From NCBI RefSeq assembly GCF_000264785.1, contig NZ_AFJI01000100.1, positions 62,001 through 126,000 on the forward strand: a stretch of DNA of 64,000 nt, written 5' to 3'. Position 1 is the first letter of the stretch. The number at the start of each line of letters is the position of its first letter. This DNA is from Edwardsiella ictaluri ATCC 33202. GTDB lineage: Bacteria > Pseudomonadota > Gammaproteobacteria > Enterobacterales > Enterobacteriaceae. Made by a program: the position numbers and the translations under genes. A model generated the notes under the pieces. It was not told where the DNA came from and made no database searches. It was given only the letters and a program-made list of their open reading frames with translations. Below, in pieces: positions 17,710-27,914 of this stretch.

Positions 17710-19149
17710 ATGACTACGCAACAAGATCCTATCCCTCATCCGCTGACGCCCCGTCTGCGGCACAGTGGCGTCCTGCGGCGGGTAATGCGCCGGGATAAAA
17801 CGCCGCTTGCTACGTTGATCCTGGCGGCAATTGTGGGCACCCTGGCCGGTTTTATCGGGGTCGCCTTTGAGCGCTGTGTTGACTGGGTGCAACAGCAGCG
17901 CCTGGCTGGTCTGGCAGAGGTCGCCAACTATTGGTTTATCGTCTGGCCGGCGGCAATCCTCGGCTCTGCGTTGCTGGCCATGTGCGGCTACTATCTGGTG
18001 CGACGTTTTGCGCCAGAGGCCGGTGGCTCCGGTATCCCGGAGATTGAGGGGGCGCTGGAGGATCTTCGCCCCGTTCGCTGGTGGCGGGTGATTCCGGTGA
18101 AATTCATCGGTGGCCTGGGGACGCTGGGCGCCGGTATGGTGCTGGGGCGTGAAGGGCCTACGGTGCAGATGGGGGGTAACTTGGGACAGATGGTGTATGA
18201 CCTGTTCCGATTGCCCAAGCGCGATAATGAGACGCGCCATACGCTGCTGGCGACCGGTGCGGCTGCGGGTCTGACGGCGGCATTCAATGCGCCGCTGGCC
18301 GGGATACTGTTCATCATTGAAGAGATGCGCCCGCAGTTCCACTATAGCCTGGTCTCCATCAAGGCGGTCTTCATCGGGGTGATCATGTCCTGCGTGGTGT
18401 TCCGTGTTTTTAACGGCGAACACTCGGTGATTGAGGTAGGGCGTCTGGGTGTCGCGGAGATCAATACCCTGTGGCTCTATCTAGTGCTGGGCATGGTATT
18501 TGGTATCGTCGGCGTATTGTTTAACATGGGGGTCTTTCGCACCCAGGATATGTTTCAACGCATGCATGGCGGCAATTGGCGCAAGCTGATGCTGATCGGC
18601 GCGGCGCTTGGCGGCCTGTGCGGTGCGCTGGGGCTTATTCAGCATGAGGCTGCAGGCGGCGGCTTTGCCCTGATCCCGATCGCTGCTGAAGGCAACTACA
18701 CTGTCGGCATGCTGCTGTTTATCTTTATTGCCCGTGTGGTGACGACACTACTGTGCTTTGGCTCTGGCGCGCCGGGCGGGATCTTTGCCCCAATGCTGGC
18801 GCTCGGGACATTGCTGGGTACGGCATTCGGCATGGCGGCCGCCTACCTGTTCCCACAATATGGCATCGTTCCGGGTACCTTCGCCATTGCCGGGATGGGG
18901 GCGCTGTTTGCCGCCACGGTACGTGCGCCGCTGACAGGGATTGTTCTGGTGCTGGAGATGACTGATAACTATCAGCTTATTTTGCCCATGATCATTACCT
19001 GTCTTGGCGCTACACTACTGGCGCAGTTTTTGGGTGGCAAACCGCTATACTCCCGTATTCTGGAGCGTACCCTGCACCGCCAGATGCAGGAGCAGGAAGC
19101 CGTACAGAAACGGGCGGAGCAGAGTGGGCCGCAACCCACTAATACTTGA
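17710..19149 (+). CDS. clcA: H+/Cl- exchange transporter ClcA
   Basis: A 479-residue CLC antiporter with all selectivity-filter motifs: [13 protein letters not shown] (GSGIP), [13 protein letters not shown] with the gating Glu, [14 protein letters not shown] (GxFxP) and a C-terminal [11 protein letters not shown]. It exchanges two chloride ions for one proton across the inner membrane and supports extreme acid resistance. Usual length and start ([10 protein letters not shown]). It precedes erpA by about 90 bases. Confidence 0.96.
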   Translation: MTTQQDPIPHPLTPRLRHSGVLRRVMRRDKTPLATLILAAIVGTLAGFIGVAFERCVDWVQQQRLAGLAEVANYWFIVWPAAILGSALLAMCGYYLVRRFAPEAGGSGIPEIEGALEDLRPVRWWRVIPVKFIGGLGTLGAGMVLGREGPTVQMGGNLGQMVYDLFRLPKRDNETRHTLLATGAAAGLTAAFNAPLAGILFIIEEMRPQFHYSLVSIKAVFIGVIMSCVVFRVFNGEHSVIEVGRLGVAEINTLWLYLVLGMVFGIVGVLFNMGVFRTQDMFQRMHGGNWRKLMLIGAALGGLCGALGLIQHEAAGGGFALIPIAAEGNYTVGMLLFIFIARVVTTLLCFGSGAPGGIFAPMLALGTLLGTAFGMAAAYLFPQYGIVPGTFAIAGMGALFAATVRAPLTGIVLVLEMTDNYQLILPMIITCLGATLLAQFLGGKPLYSRILERTLHRQMQEQEAVQKRAEQSGPQPTNT

Positions 19150-19240
19150 ATGGATTACTCGGGTATTAGATAATCGCCCAATGAGTCAGTATGCCCTGGG
19201 CCAGGCGGCATTCTGATATGTACACTGACTGGAGCAATCA

Positions 19241-19585
19241 ATGAGTGATGAAATGGCAGTGCCGCTGCAGTTTACCGATGCGGCGGCAAATAAGGTGAAA
19301 TCCCTGATCGCAGATGAAGACAACCCGAATCTGAAGCTGCGCGTGTACATTACCGGCGGCGGCTGCAGTGGTTTTCAGTATGGCTTTACCTTCGATGATA
19401 AAGTCAACGACGGTGATATGACGATTGAGAAGCTGGGCGTTGCGCTGGTGGTGGATGCAATGAGCCTGCAGTATCTGGTCGGTGGTTCGGTAGACTATAC
19501 CGAAGGGCTGGAAGGATCGCGTTTTATCGTCAACAACCCCAACGCGAAGACGACCTGCGGCTGCGGATCATCGTTCAGTATCTAA
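19241..19585 (+). CDS. erpA: Iron-sulfur cluster insertion protein ErpA
   Basis: A 114-residue A-type carrier. The three cluster ligands are present: the Cys in [11 protein letters not shown] (about residue 42) and the two in [11 protein letters not shown] at the C-terminus. It delivers Fe-S clusters to targets such as IspG and respiratory enzymes. A GGAG-type ribosome site precedes the ATG at 19241. A strong terminator follows at 19615. Confidence 0.97.
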   Translation: MSDEMAVPLQFTDAAANKVKSLIADEDNPNLKLRVYITGGGCSGFQYGFTFDDKVNDGDMTIEKLGVALVVDAMSLQYLVGGSVDYTEGLEGSRFIVNNPNAKTTCGCGSSFSI

Positions 19586-19614
19586 GCGTAAGCCGGAGTA
19601 TGGGATCTCTCGTG

Positions 19615-19643
19615 GCGCCTTCCTGTGGAAGGCGCTATTTTTT
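19615..19643 (+). terminator. erpA terminator
   Basis: GCGCCTTCC (19615-19623), a 3-base loop, GGAAGGCGC (19627-19635), then TATTTTTTTA. It separates erpA from the convergent yadS. Confidence 0.85.
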
Positions 19644-19662
19644 TATCAGCGGCGCCCGGGGA

Positions 19663-20274
19663 TCACTCCAGCGTGAAGGTCGGCAGCTTGAGATGCCAGC
19701 GGATGGCCGCCAGACGGATGCCCAGCGTGATCGCCATGCCCAGCATCATGGCGTGCTGTAGCGCCATGCCAAAGGTGACATAGGCGGTGACGTGAACGAT
19801 ACCCCCGATGATGCAGGCGGTGGCGTAGATTTCAGTGCGCAGGATCATCGGGATCTCCCGCGCCAGCACGTCGCGAATAATGCCGCCGCCCACGCCGGTG
19901 ATCACCCCCATGCAGACGGCGATCATCGGACCGGCACTGGCGGCGAAGGCTTTATTGACCCCAATGCCGACGAAGACGGCCAGACCGATGGCGTCCAGCA
20001 CCGGTAGCACCCAGCCGGGCAGGCGGCGTGGCTGGCGCACCAGCGCAATGGTAAGCAGACAGGTCACCATCGCCACCACCAGATCGGTGGGGTCGCGTAC
20101 CCAGAAGGCCGGGCCGTTATCCAGCGCCATATCGCGGATGGTGCCGCCGCCTACGGCGGTGACCACCCCCAGTACCAGTACCCCAAAAGGGTCCATGCGC
20201 AGCTTGCCCGCCAGCAACACGCCAGAGATGGCAAAGACGGCCGTCCCCAAAATATCCAACCAGTAAACCAGCAT
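19663..20274 (-). CDS. yadS: TRIC-family cation channel protein YadS
   Basis: 203 residues from the ATG at 20272-20274, chosen because AAAGAGG lies just upstream and the protein then begins MLVYWLDILGTAVFAISG like E. coli YadS; an in-frame start 18 codons further up lacks support. Seven hydrophobic helices in two similar halves each contain a Gly-rich turn: VVTAVGGGTIRDM and VITGVGGGIIRDVLAR. These are the hallmark of bacterial TRIC monovalent cation channels. Its physiological role in enterobacteria is unproven. Confidence 0.93.
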   Translation of the reverse strand: MLVYWLDILGTAVFAISGVLLAGKLRMDPFGVLVLGVVTAVGGGTIRDMALDNGPAFWVRDPTDLVVAMVTCLLTIALVRQPRRLPGWVLPVLDAIGLAVFVGIGVNKAFAASAGPMIAVCMGVITGVGGGIIRDVLAREIPMILRTEIYATACIIGGIVHVTAYVTFGMALQHAMMLGMAITLGIRLAAIRWHLKLPTFTLE

Positions 20275-20551
20275 AGCCTTTACCTCTTTAACGCCCCCGG
20301 ATTCCGGCAGGGTTGGTTGTAATGACAATAATTTGTGATCTTATTGTTTTTATTGGGAATCATATTCCAGCGGCGGCGCATAAGATAACGTGAAAACGGG
20401 GATTACGCCACGTTGGGGGGAGCGGAAAGGTCCGGCTTTTGACTATTCTGTGCGTCAGCTCGCGCCAACGGAAGATCCCACCGAATCCAGCGGCGTTTTG
20501 TCTGACAAGCGGGGGGGAGAAAAGCGGGCGCAGGACACACCCGCCGGGAAC

Positions 20552-21415
20552 TCAGCGGGGAGGCGCTGTGGCGCTCAGCGTATGCAGTTGTGCGCAGAGA
20601 GATTCGGCGGCCAGCAGAATGCGCGGACCGCTGCGGTTGAGCCAGTCCTGGTTGACGGCGATCACCGGCACCGCGAGCTGGGGGCGCCAATAGTCGGCGA
20701 CGATGGCCGCCTGAGCGGCGTCGCCGCCGATGACGATCGCCTGCGGGTGGCGCACCATCACCTGTTCGCGGCTGACCTGCGGCCAGGGCACCGGGCTGTC
20801 GGCAAAGATATTCTGTGCGCCGCACAGCGTCAGCAGATCGCTCTGCAGCGTTTTCGCGGAGGTGGAAAACAGCGGCTGGTTGCCAAACTGCATCATCACC
20901 CGCAGCGGCGTGCCCCGGGGGTAGCGCTGACGCAGCAGTTGCAGGCGCTGGCGAAACTGGGCGGCGGCGCGGTGCGCCTGCCCGGGGTGAGGGCTATAGG
21001 CCGCCAGCCTGTCGAGATCGTCAGCCACCTGATCCACACGCTGGGGATCGGAGTAGAAGAGGGGGATCCCCAGCGTGCTCAGCTGATCGAGGACGCGGCG
21101 GGGATTGCCGCCGTGCCAGGCCAGGATCAGATCGGGTTTAAGGGCCAGGATGCGCTCCAGGTTGATTCCGTTCCAGGAGGCCACCTTTTCCAGCCCTGCC
21201 GCCTGCGGCGGGTAGTCGGAATAGGCGCTGGCGGCGACCAGGCTATCGCCGAGGCCGGCGGCGTAGGCCAGTTCGGTGGTGTGCGGCGACAGGCTGACGA
21301 CGCGCAGCGCCGCCGCCTGCAGCGGGGATAGGCTCAGACCGAGGCCCAGCAGCAGCGCAGCCAGCGACAGTATGCCGCCCGATCCGCGGCGGCGTTTGGC
21401 GCGTCGCAGGGCCAT
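20552..21415 (-). CDS. btuF: Periplasmic vitamin B12-binding protein BtuF
   Basis: A 287-residue precursor. A basic N-terminus ([11 protein letters not shown]) and the hydrophobic [20 protein letters not shown] form the signal peptide. The mature protein has [17 protein letters not shown] and [17 protein letters not shown], typical of class III binding proteins. It passes cobalamin to BtuCD in the inner membrane. Its start lies 3 bases after the mtnN stop, so mtnN-btuF(-yadS) form one operon as in E. coli. Confidence 0.93.
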   Translation of the reverse strand: MALRRAKRRRGSGGILSLAALLLGLGLSLSPLQAAALRVVSLSPHTTELAYAAGLGDSLVAASAYSDYPPQAAGLEKVASWNGINLERILALKPDLILAWHGGNPRRVLDQLSTLGIPLFYSDPQRVDQVADDLDRLAAYSPHPGQAHRAAAQFRQRLQLLRQRYPRGTPLRVMMQFGNQPLFSTSAKTLQSDLLTLCGAQNIFADSPVPWPQVSREQVMVRHPQAIVIGGDAAQAAIVADYWRPQLAVPVIAVNQDWLNRSGPRILLAAESLCAQLHTLSATAPPR

Positions 21416-21418
21416 GGA

Positions 21419-22117
21419 TTACTGGGAGGCCATTGCGCGCAGCATTGCTTCCACCATCAGGGTAGACTGCTCGGCGGCGACCTTGAGGAACTCATCAAAG
21501 CTGATATGGGACTCCTGGTCGGCGACGTCGGAGATGGCACGCACCACCACGAACGGGGTCTGGAAGGCGTGGCAAACGTGGCCGATGGCCGCCGCTTCCA
21601 TCTCTACCGCGGCGACCTGCGGGAAGGTTCGGCGAATGCGGGCCAACGGCTCGGCGCCGTTGATGAAGGCGTCACCGCTGCAGATCAGGCCGCGCACGGC
21701 GTTCAGCTGCAGCGCGATGATGCAGCGTTCGGCCAGGGCGATCAGCGCCGCATCGGCGCTAAAGGCCGCCGGACAGCCGGCCATCTGTCCCGGCTGATAG
21801 CCAAAGGCGGTGACGTCGGCGTCGTGGTAGCGCACCTCGTCGGAGATAACGATGTCGCCGACCCGCAGGGTGCTGGCCAGGCCGCCGGCGGAGCCGGTGT
21901 TGATCACCACGTCCGGGCGGCAGTGATCCAGCAGCAGGGTGGTTCCCATCGCCGCAGAGACTTTGCCGATACCGGACTTCAGCAGCGCAACCTCAACGCC
22001 GTGCAGGCGGCCAGTATAGATTTCGCCGCTGGCCAGTCTAAGGGTCTGACGATTTTCGATGCGGTCGCGCAGCAGGGTAACTTCCTGCTCCATGGCGCCA
22101 ATGATGCCTACTTTCAT
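21419..22117 (-). CDS. mtnN: 5'-methylthioadenosine/S-adenosylhomocysteine nucleosidase
   Basis: 232 residues from the ATG at 22115-22117 ([20 protein letters not shown]), the conserved start of the family; upstream in-frame codons are not conserved. The nucleoside-binding [12 protein letters not shown], the [15 protein letters not shown] ribose-contact motif and the catalytic Asp in [10 protein letters not shown] are all present. It cleaves MTA and SAH to adenine and ribosyl-thio compounds, feeding methionine salvage and autoinducer-2 synthesis. Divergent from dgt. Confidence 0.96.
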   Translation of the reverse strand: MKVGIIGAMEQEVTLLRDRIENRQTLRLASGEIYTGRLHGVEVALLKSGIGKVSAAMGTTLLLDHCRPDVVINTGSAGGLASTLRVGDIVISDEVRYHDADVTAFGYQPGQMAGCPAAFSADAALIALAERCIIALQLNAVRGLICSGDAFINGAEPLARIRRTFPQVAAVEMEAAAIGHVCHAFQTPFVVVRAISDVADQESHISFDEFLKVAAEQSTLMVEAMLRAMASQ

Positions 22118-22275
22118 ATCAATACCTGTAATTGGGAGTAATAACGGGAATCTGGATGCGCAGTTTACCATAGCTCGCTCCCGGACTGCTGAGCAAGGCA
22201 GCAATGGTGGAAATTATCTGTTAGGCTGTGGAGATCGGGCGTGTCCGCGACGCCCTCCACGGTGGGAGATTCGCC

Positions 22276-23805
22276 ATGAGCATCGGCATCGATTTTGCGT
22301 CCAAACTCAGTTACCAGCGTCCCCTGCGCTCGGCGGAGGAGGCGCTGCTCCTGCACGGCGCTTACGAGATCGGTCGCCAGTTTGAGAGCGATCGTGGACG
22401 AATCATCAATTCGGCGGCCATCCGCCGCCTGCAGCAGAAGACTCAGGTATTTCCTCTGGAACGCAATGCGGCGGTGCGCTCGCGCCTGACCCATTCGATG
22501 GAGGTACAGCAGGTGGGGCGGCATATTGCCCGGGAGATTCTGCACTGCCTCTCCAGCCAGGGGCGTATCGCAGCATTGGGGCTGGCTGACTACACCGACG
22601 CTTTTGAAAGCAGCGTCGAGATGGCCTGTTTGATGCATGACATGGGCAATCCGCCCTTCGGCCACTTTGGTGAGGCGGCCATCAAAGCCTGGTTCAGCCG
22701 TGAGCTGGGGGTTAGTGCCGATGGCCATAACCGGCTGGACGACGCGGCCTGTCAGGTGGGGTTCCTGCGTCGTGACGGGCAGGATGCGGCGCTGGATGAG
22801 CTGCGCGCCCGCCTGCGTATCGACCTGAGCAACTTTGAGGGTAACGCCCAGTCTATTCGTCTGATCCATACCCTGCTTAAGCTGAATCTGACCTATGCCC
22901 AAACCGCCTGCGTATTAAAGTACACCCGCCCTGCCTACTGGCAGGGGCCGCTGCTGGCGGGCTTTGACTATCTGATGAAAAAGCCCGGTTACTACTGGTC
23001 AGAAGAGGCGTTTGTTGAACAGCTGCGTCAACAGGTCGATCTGCTGCCGTATCATCGCTTTCCGCTGACCTATATCATGGAGGCGGCGGACGATATTTCA
23101 TACTGCGTGGCTGACCTTGAGGATACGGTTGAAAAGCATCTGCTCAGCGTGGAGCAGCTGTATGCCTTTCTGAAGGACGAATGGGGGGCGGTGACCAGCG
23201 GCGATCTGTTCAGCATCACGGTGCAGGATGCCTTCGAGCGTTGTAATAAAAAATACGGTCGACGCAGCGCTGACGATATCTTTTTTATGTATTTGCGGGT
23301 GAACGTGGTGAAGCGTTTGGTTCCCTATGCCGCCGACTGTTTTTTAAAAAACCTGCAACACATTTTTATTGGTGCATTTAATGAACCACTGCTGTCAGCC
23401 GGGGCTGAAGAGTATCGGCTGCTGAATATATTTAAACAGGTTGCGTTGAAGCACGTATTCAATCATTTTGAGGTTGAACAGCTGGAGCTGCAGGGGTATC
23501 GGGTGATTAAGGGGCTACTGGATATTTATAGCCCGCTGTTGGCTATGCCACAGTCGGATTTTCTGCGTCTGATGCGCGATGATCACCACCCTGACTATCT
23601 GATCGAGACGCGGCTGTTTCACAAGCTCTCCGTGAAACATCGCCTGGCCTACCGGGAGGCGGTAGATAGCCTGGCGGCGTTTGACGGTGCCCAGCTGCAG
23701 GCGCGGGAGTATTATTATCGGGCACGGCTGATACAGGACTATATTAGTGGAATGACGGATTTATATGCCTATGATGAGTACCGTCGGCTGATGGCGGCGG
23801 AATAA
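22276..23805 (+). CDS. dgt: Deoxyguanosine triphosphate triphosphohydrolase
   Basis: 509 residues from the ATG at 22276, about the E. coli Dgt length. The HD-domain metal site is clear: [19 protein letters not shown] (His), [16 protein letters not shown] (His-Asp) and [20 protein letters not shown] (Asp). [20 protein letters not shown] and the C-terminal [20 protein letters not shown] are also typical. It hydrolyses dGTP to deoxyguanosine and triphosphate and acts as a hexamer in the cytosol. Followed by degP across 222 bases. Confidence 0.95.
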   Translation: MSIGIDFASKLSYQRPLRSAEEALLLHGAYEIGRQFESDRGRIINSAAIRRLQQKTQVFPLERNAAVRSRLTHSMEVQQVGRHIAREILHCLSSQGRIAALGLADYTDAFESSVEMACLMHDMGNPPFGHFGEAAIKAWFSRELGVSADGHNRLDDAACQVGFLRRDGQDAALDELRARLRIDLSNFEGNAQSIRLIHTLLKLNLTYAQTACVLKYTRPAYWQGPLLAGFDYLMKKPGYYWSEEAFVEQLRQQVDLLPYHRFPLTYIMEAADDISYCVADLEDTVEKHLLSVEQLYAFLKDEWGAVTSGDLFSITVQDAFERCNKKYGRRSADDIFFMYLRVNVVKRLVPYAADCFLKNLQHIFIGAFNEPLLSAGAEEYRLLNIFKQVALKHVFNHFEVEQLELQGYRVIKGLLDIYSPLLAMPQSDFLRLMRDDHHPDYLIETRLFHKLSVKHRLAYREAVDSLAAFDGAQLQAREYYYRARLIQDYISGMTDLYAYDEYRRLMAAE

Positions 23806-23890
23806 TCATCTGTTGGGTATATCGCGTTTACACGTTGGATTTGTAAAGTCGGCTGTATAAATATTTACGCTTCATTGACTTTATTGCGGT

Positions 23891-23917
23891 GAACTTCATT
23901 TTAATTTACTACTCTTA
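23891..23917 (+). promoter_or_regulatory. Probable sigma-E promoter of degP
   Basis: GAACTT at 23891-23896 and TCTTA at 23913-23917 are separated by 16 bases, matching the GAACTT-N16-TCTGA layout of the E. coli degP sigma-E promoter. The start codon lies 111 bases downstream. Envelope-stress control is expected. Confidence 0.55.
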
Positions 23918-24027
23918 GTAAACATAATATCACCGTCACGGTGATAGCGGCGCCTTCTGGCACAACGCCGTTCAGCGCCGCTGAATGAATCCGTTTTATC
24001 GTTGCTAATACGAGAGAAAATCGTGCT

Positions 24028-25443
24028 ATGAAAAAAACCACTTTAGTATTGAGTGCCGTTGCATTGAGTCTGGGAATGGCGCTGAGCCCGATGTCGGCCA
24101 GCGCGGCAGAGACCTCTTCCGCCACCACTGCCCAGGCGCTGCCGAGCCTGGCACCAATGCTGGAGAAAGTGATGCCGTCCGTGGTCAGCATCAACGTTGA
24201 GGGCAGTGCGACCGTCAATAACAGCCGCGTGCCGCCGCAGTTCCAGCAGTTCTTTGGCGAAGACTCTCCACTGTGCCAGCCAGGCTCACCGTTCGGCGGT
24301 TCGCCGATGTGTCAGGGTGGCGGTAATGCGCCGTCCAAAGAGCGCTTTAAGGCGCTGGGCTCCGGGGTGATTATCGACGCGGGTAAAGGCTATGTCGTTA
24401 CCAATAACCACGTTGTGGCCAACGCCGACAGTATTAAGGTTCAGCTGAGTGACGGTCGCCGCTTTGACGCTAAAGTGATCGGCACCGATCCGCGCACCGA
24501 TATCGCACTGATCCAGCTGAAGGATGCCAAGAACCTGACCGCCATCAAGATGGCTGACTCCGATCGGCTGCGCGTGGGCGACTATGCAGTGGCGATCGGT
24601 AACCCCTACGGATTGGGTGAGACCGTCACCTCCGGCATCGTTTCCGCGCTGGGCCGCAGCGGTCTGAACGTGGAAAACTACGAAAACTTTATTCAGACCG
24701 ACGCGGCGATTAACCGCGGTAATTCCGGCGGCGCGCTGGTGAATCTGAACGGCGATCTCATCGGGATCAACACCGCCATTCTGGCACCGGACGGTGGCAA
24801 CATCGGCATCGGTTTTGCCATTCCGAGTAACATGGTGAAAAACCTGACCGGTCAGATGGTGGAGTATGGTCAGGTGAAACGCGGTGAGCTGGGGATCATG
24901 GGGACCGAGCTGAACTCTGAGCTGGCGAAGGCGATGAAGATCGACGCCCAGCGCGGTGCCTTTATCAGCCAGGTGTTGCCGAAGTCAGCCGCCGCGAAGG
25001 CCGGGCTGAAAGCCGGTGATGTCATCGTCTCCCTGAACGGGAAGAACATCTCCAGCTTTGCCTCCTTCCGCGCTGAAATTGGCACCATGCCGGTCGGCAG
25101 CAAGCTGGCGCTGGGGATTATCCGCAACGGTAAGCCGATGAACGTGGAGGTGACTCTGGAGCAGAGCGCGCAGAGCCAGGTAGCCTCTGACAACATCTTC
25201 AGCGGTATCGAAGGGGCTGAGCTGAACAACGCCGCTGGTGGCAAGGGCGTGAAGGTGGATAACGTGAAGAAAGGCTCCACCGCTGCGCGTATCGGCCTGC
25301 AGAAGGGCGACGTGATCCTGGGCGTGAACCAGCAGGCGATCGCCAACATCGGCGAGCTGCGTAAAATTCTGGATGCCAAGCCGCCGGTGCTGGCGTTGAA
25401 CATCCAGCGTGGCGACAATACCCTGTATCTGCTGATGCAGTAA
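24028..25443 (+). CDS. degP: Periplasmic serine endoprotease/chaperone DegP
   Basis: A 471-residue precursor. Signal peptide residues 1-26 (KKTTLVLSAVALSLGMALS...ASA). The trypsin-like domain contains VTNNHVVAN (His), GTDPRTDIALIQLKD (Asp) and QTDAAINRGNSGGALVNL (Ser). The LA-loop shows the CQPGSPFGGSPMCQ disulfide pair. Two PDZ domains follow at about 280-370 and 385-471. It degrades or refolds misfolded envelope proteins. Followed by a strong terminator. Confidence 0.97.
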   Translation: MKKTTLVLSAVALSLGMALSPMSASAAETSSATTAQALPSLAPMLEKVMPSVVSINVEGSATVNNSRVPPQFQQFFGEDSPLCQPGSPFGGSPMCQGGGNAPSKERFKALGSGVIIDAGKGYVVTNNHVVANADSIKVQLSDGRRFDAKVIGTDPRTDIALIQLKDAKNLTAIKMADSDRLRVGDYAVAIGNPYGLGETVTSGIVSALGRSGLNVENYENFIQTDAAINRGNSGGALVNLNGDLIGINTAILAPDGGNIGIGFAIPSNMVKNLTGQMVEYGQVKRGELGIMGTELNSELAKAMKIDAQRGAFISQVLPKSAAAKAGLKAGDVIVSLNGKNISSFASFRAEIGTMPVGSKLALGIIRNGKPMNVEVTLEQSAQSQVASDNIFSGIEGAELNNAAGGKGVKVDNVKKGSTAARIGLQKGDVILGVNQQAIANIGELRKILDAKPPVLALNIQRGDNTLYLLMQ

Positions 25444-25490
25444 TCTCCCACGAGCCACCTGGATATCGGGCGGCGCATCCGGAAAGACGA

Positions 25491-25527
25491 ATACCCCGTG
25501 AGCGTATTGCCCACGGGGTATTTTTTA
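25491..25527 (+). terminator. degP terminator
   Basis: ATACCCCGTG (25491-25500) pairs with CACGGGGTAT (25512-25521) around an 11-base loop and is followed by TTTTTA. Confidence 0.85.
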
Positions 25528-25560
25528 TCCTCATCTCACTGCGGCGCCGACGGGTGTTGG

Positions 25561-26238
25561 TTACGCCGCGTCGGCGCAGCTCAGCGCCTGACCGTGGGCG
25601 ATATGCAGGATCGGGCCGCCCATCGTGCGTGCCTCCTGGGCGCTGTGGGTCACCAGCAGCGCGGTCTGCCCGGCGGCGGCGAGGATCGCCCGCACCTCTT
25701 GGCCTAAACGTTCGCGGGTGCTTTCATCCAGGCTGGAGAAGGGCTCATCCAGCAGCAGGATATCTGGCTGGGGGGCCAGGGCCCGCGCCAGGGCGACGCG
25801 CTGCTGCTGGCCGCCGGAGAGGGCGTGCGGGTAGCGTTCGCCGATCCCTGACAGCTCGATCAGCTGTAGCAGGTCGGCGACGCGCGCCCGCTGGACGGTG
25901 TGCGACTGGCGGCGCAGGCCAAAGGCGATGTTTTGTGCCACGGTCAGGTGAGGAAATAGCGCATAGTCCTGAAACACCATGCCGACGCGGCGCAGCTCCG
26001 GCGCCAGATGCTGTTGTGGCGATGCCACGCAGCGCCCGGCGATGCAGATGCTGCCGCGGTTGAGGCGTTCAAATCCGGCAATCGCGCGCAGCACGGTGGT
26101 CTTCCCGCTGCCGGAGGCGCCGAGCAGACAGGCCAGCGTCCCCTGGCGCAGAGACAGAGAGAATCCGTTCAGCACCGGCTGGGCACTGGCGCCATAGCTG
26201 ACGTGCAGATTATCCAGGTATAAGGCCATTTCGTTCAT
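25561..26238 (-). CDS. fbpC: Ferric iron ABC transporter ATPase (FbpC-like), short form
   Basis: A 225-residue ATPase with Walker A GASGSGKTT, Q-loop VFQDYALFPHLT, signature LSGGQQQRVALARAL, Walker B ILLLDEPFSSLD and the switch His in LLVTHS. FbpC-type subunits are usually about 340-350 residues with a C-terminal TOBE/regulatory domain. Here the protein ends soon after the ATPase core, so that domain is missing. It is the third gene of the iron operon and overlaps the permease by 4 bases. No frameshift is visible at the end, so the short form seems natural. Confidence 0.82.
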   Translation of the reverse strand: MNEMALYLDNLHVSYGASAQPVLNGFSLSLRQGTLACLLGASGSGKTTVLRAIAGFERLNRGSICIAGRCVASPQQHLAPELRRVGMVFQDYALFPHLTVAQNIAFGLRRQSHTVQRARVADLLQLIELSGIGERYPHALSGGQQQRVALARALAPQPDILLLDEPFSSLDESTRERLGQEVRAILAAAGQTALLVTHSAQEARTMGGPILHIAHGQALSCADAA

Positions 26239-27914
26239 TGCGACTCTCCCGCGTGTTTTAACTGGCTGCGTACCAACAGCGTCATAGGCAGGGTACCGAC
26301 CAGTACGATCAGCAGTGCCGCGGTGGCGCCGTCCTCATAGGTACCGCGCGCGGCCTCGGCATACAGCAGGGTCGCCAGCGTCTCCACGTTGACCGGGCGC
26401 AGCAGTAGGGTAATGGGCAGCTCTTTCATGACGTCGGCGAAAAGCAGCAGTGCGCTGCCGATCAGCGCCGGACGCAGCAGCGGCAGGTGTACGCGCCAAA
26501 AGGTCGCCCCCTCACGCTCGCCCAGCGAACGGGCCGCCTGCTCCAGCGATGGGGCGATACGCGACAGCCCGGCGTCCAGTGCGCCGAGGGTAATGGTCTG
26601 AAAGCGCAGGGTACAGCACAGGATCAGCAGCAGGCCGCAGGAGAACAGTGGTAGACCGCGTATCTCCAGCACCGTTGCCAACCAGGCATCGGCGCGCAGC
26701 GCCGGCGGCATAAAGCCAATGGCCAGAATGGTGCCCGGTACGGCATAGCCCAGCGAGGCGAGGCGCAGGGTGATCCGGCGCAGCGGCGGCGTGGGCGGCG
26801 CCAGCGCCCGAATGCGGGCATACCAGCTCAGCGCCAGGCTGATTGCCACCGCCAGCAGCGTGACCCCCAGCGCCAGCAGTAGGGTATTGCGCAGCGCCGC
26901 CAGCAGCCCGGCGGAGAGCAGGGTCTGGCTTTCCAGCCGCTTCAGGCTCTGCCAGATCAGGTGCAGCAGCGGAATGATAAAGCCGAGCAGCAGCGGCAGC
27001 GCCGTTGCGGCGCTGAGCAGCCAGGCGCGCGCGCCGCGCAGGGGCTGCGGTTGCAGGGTCCGCAGGCCGCGCCCCGCATAGCGTTGGCGACGGCGTCCGT
27101 ACAGCTCCAGCGTCAGCAACAGGAAGATAAATCCCAGCATCATGCAGGCGATCTGGGCGGCGGCGGCGATGTCTGAACGGGTGATCCAGGTGGTATAGAC
27201 GGCGACGGTCAGGGTCTGCACCCCAAGGAACTCCGAGGCACCGAGATCGTTCAGGGTTTCCAATAGCGCCAGGCTGATGCCGACCGCCAGCGCCGGTCTG
27301 GCCATGGGCAGCACGACGCGCAGAAAGGTGCCGCGACCATTTTCGCCGAGGGTGCGCGCTGCCTCGAGCAGATGTGCGGGCTGGCTGATAAACATAGCCC
27401 GCATCGTCAGATAGATATAGGGATAGAGTACCAGGCTAAACAGTACGATAGCCCCGGCGGCACCGCGAATATCTGGCAGGCGAAACTGGCGTGGGCTGTC
27501 ATAGCCAAGCAGCAGGCGCAGCACACTCTGCAGCGGACCAATCGGATGCAGCAGATCCAGCCAAGAGAAGGCGACGATGTAGGTAGGCATCGCCAGCGGC
27601 AGCAGCAGTCCCCAGCTCAGCAGGCGGCGCCCGGGAAACTGAAAGGCGCTCACCGCCCAGGCGCAGCCGACGCCGATAGTGCCGGCCAGCAACGCCACCC
27701 CAGCCAGCAGCAGCAGCGTATTCAGCGCGGCCTGTGGCAGCACATAGCGCCACAGATCGCGCCAGTGCTGAACCCCACCGTCAGCGGCCAGCCACAGCAG
27801 CGAGAGCAGCGGCGTGACCGCCAGCAGGGCGACGGCTATCGCGCTCAGCGCCAGCGGCGTCGGGCGCGGCAGAAAGCGACCCCTCGGGGGACTGGTTTTA
27901 CTGATCGAAGCCAA
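26235..27914 (-). CDS. fbpB: Ferric iron ABC transporter permease (FbpB-like)
   Basis: A 559-residue double permease: two homologous halves, each with about six membrane helices and an EAA loop (LLEAARTLGENGRGTFLRVVLP in the first half and SLEQAARSLGEREGATFWRVHLP in the second). This fused layout is typical of FbpB/SfuB iron permeases. It moves Fe3+ from the periplasmic binding protein to the cytosol with the adjacent ATPase. It overlaps fbpA by 17 bases and fbpC by 4. Confidence 0.9.
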   Translation of the reverse strand: MASISKTSPPRGRFLPRPTPLALSAIAVALLAVTPLLSLLWLAADGGVQHWRDLWRYVLPQAALNTLLLLAGVALLAGTIGVGCAWAVSAFQFPGRRLLSWGLLLPLAMPTYIVAFSWLDLLHPIGPLQSVLRLLLGYDSPRQFRLPDIRGAAGAIVLFSLVLYPYIYLTMRAMFISQPAHLLEAARTLGENGRGTFLRVVLPMARPALAVGISLALLETLNDLGASEFLGVQTLTVAVYTTWITRSDIAAAAQIACMMLGFIFLLLTLELYGRRRQRYAGRGLRTLQPQPLRGARAWLLSAATALPLLLGFIIPLLHLIWQSLKRLESQTLLSAGLLAALRNTLLLALGVTLLAVAISLALSWYARIRALAPPTPPLRRITLRLASLGYAVPGTILAIGFMPPALRADAWLATVLEIRGLPLFSCGLLLILCCTLRFQTITLGALDAGLSRIAPSLEQAARSLGEREGATFWRVHLPLLRPALIGSALLLFADVMKELPITLLLRPVNVETLATLLYAEAARGTYEDGATAALLIVLVGTLPMTLLVRSQLKHAGESQ

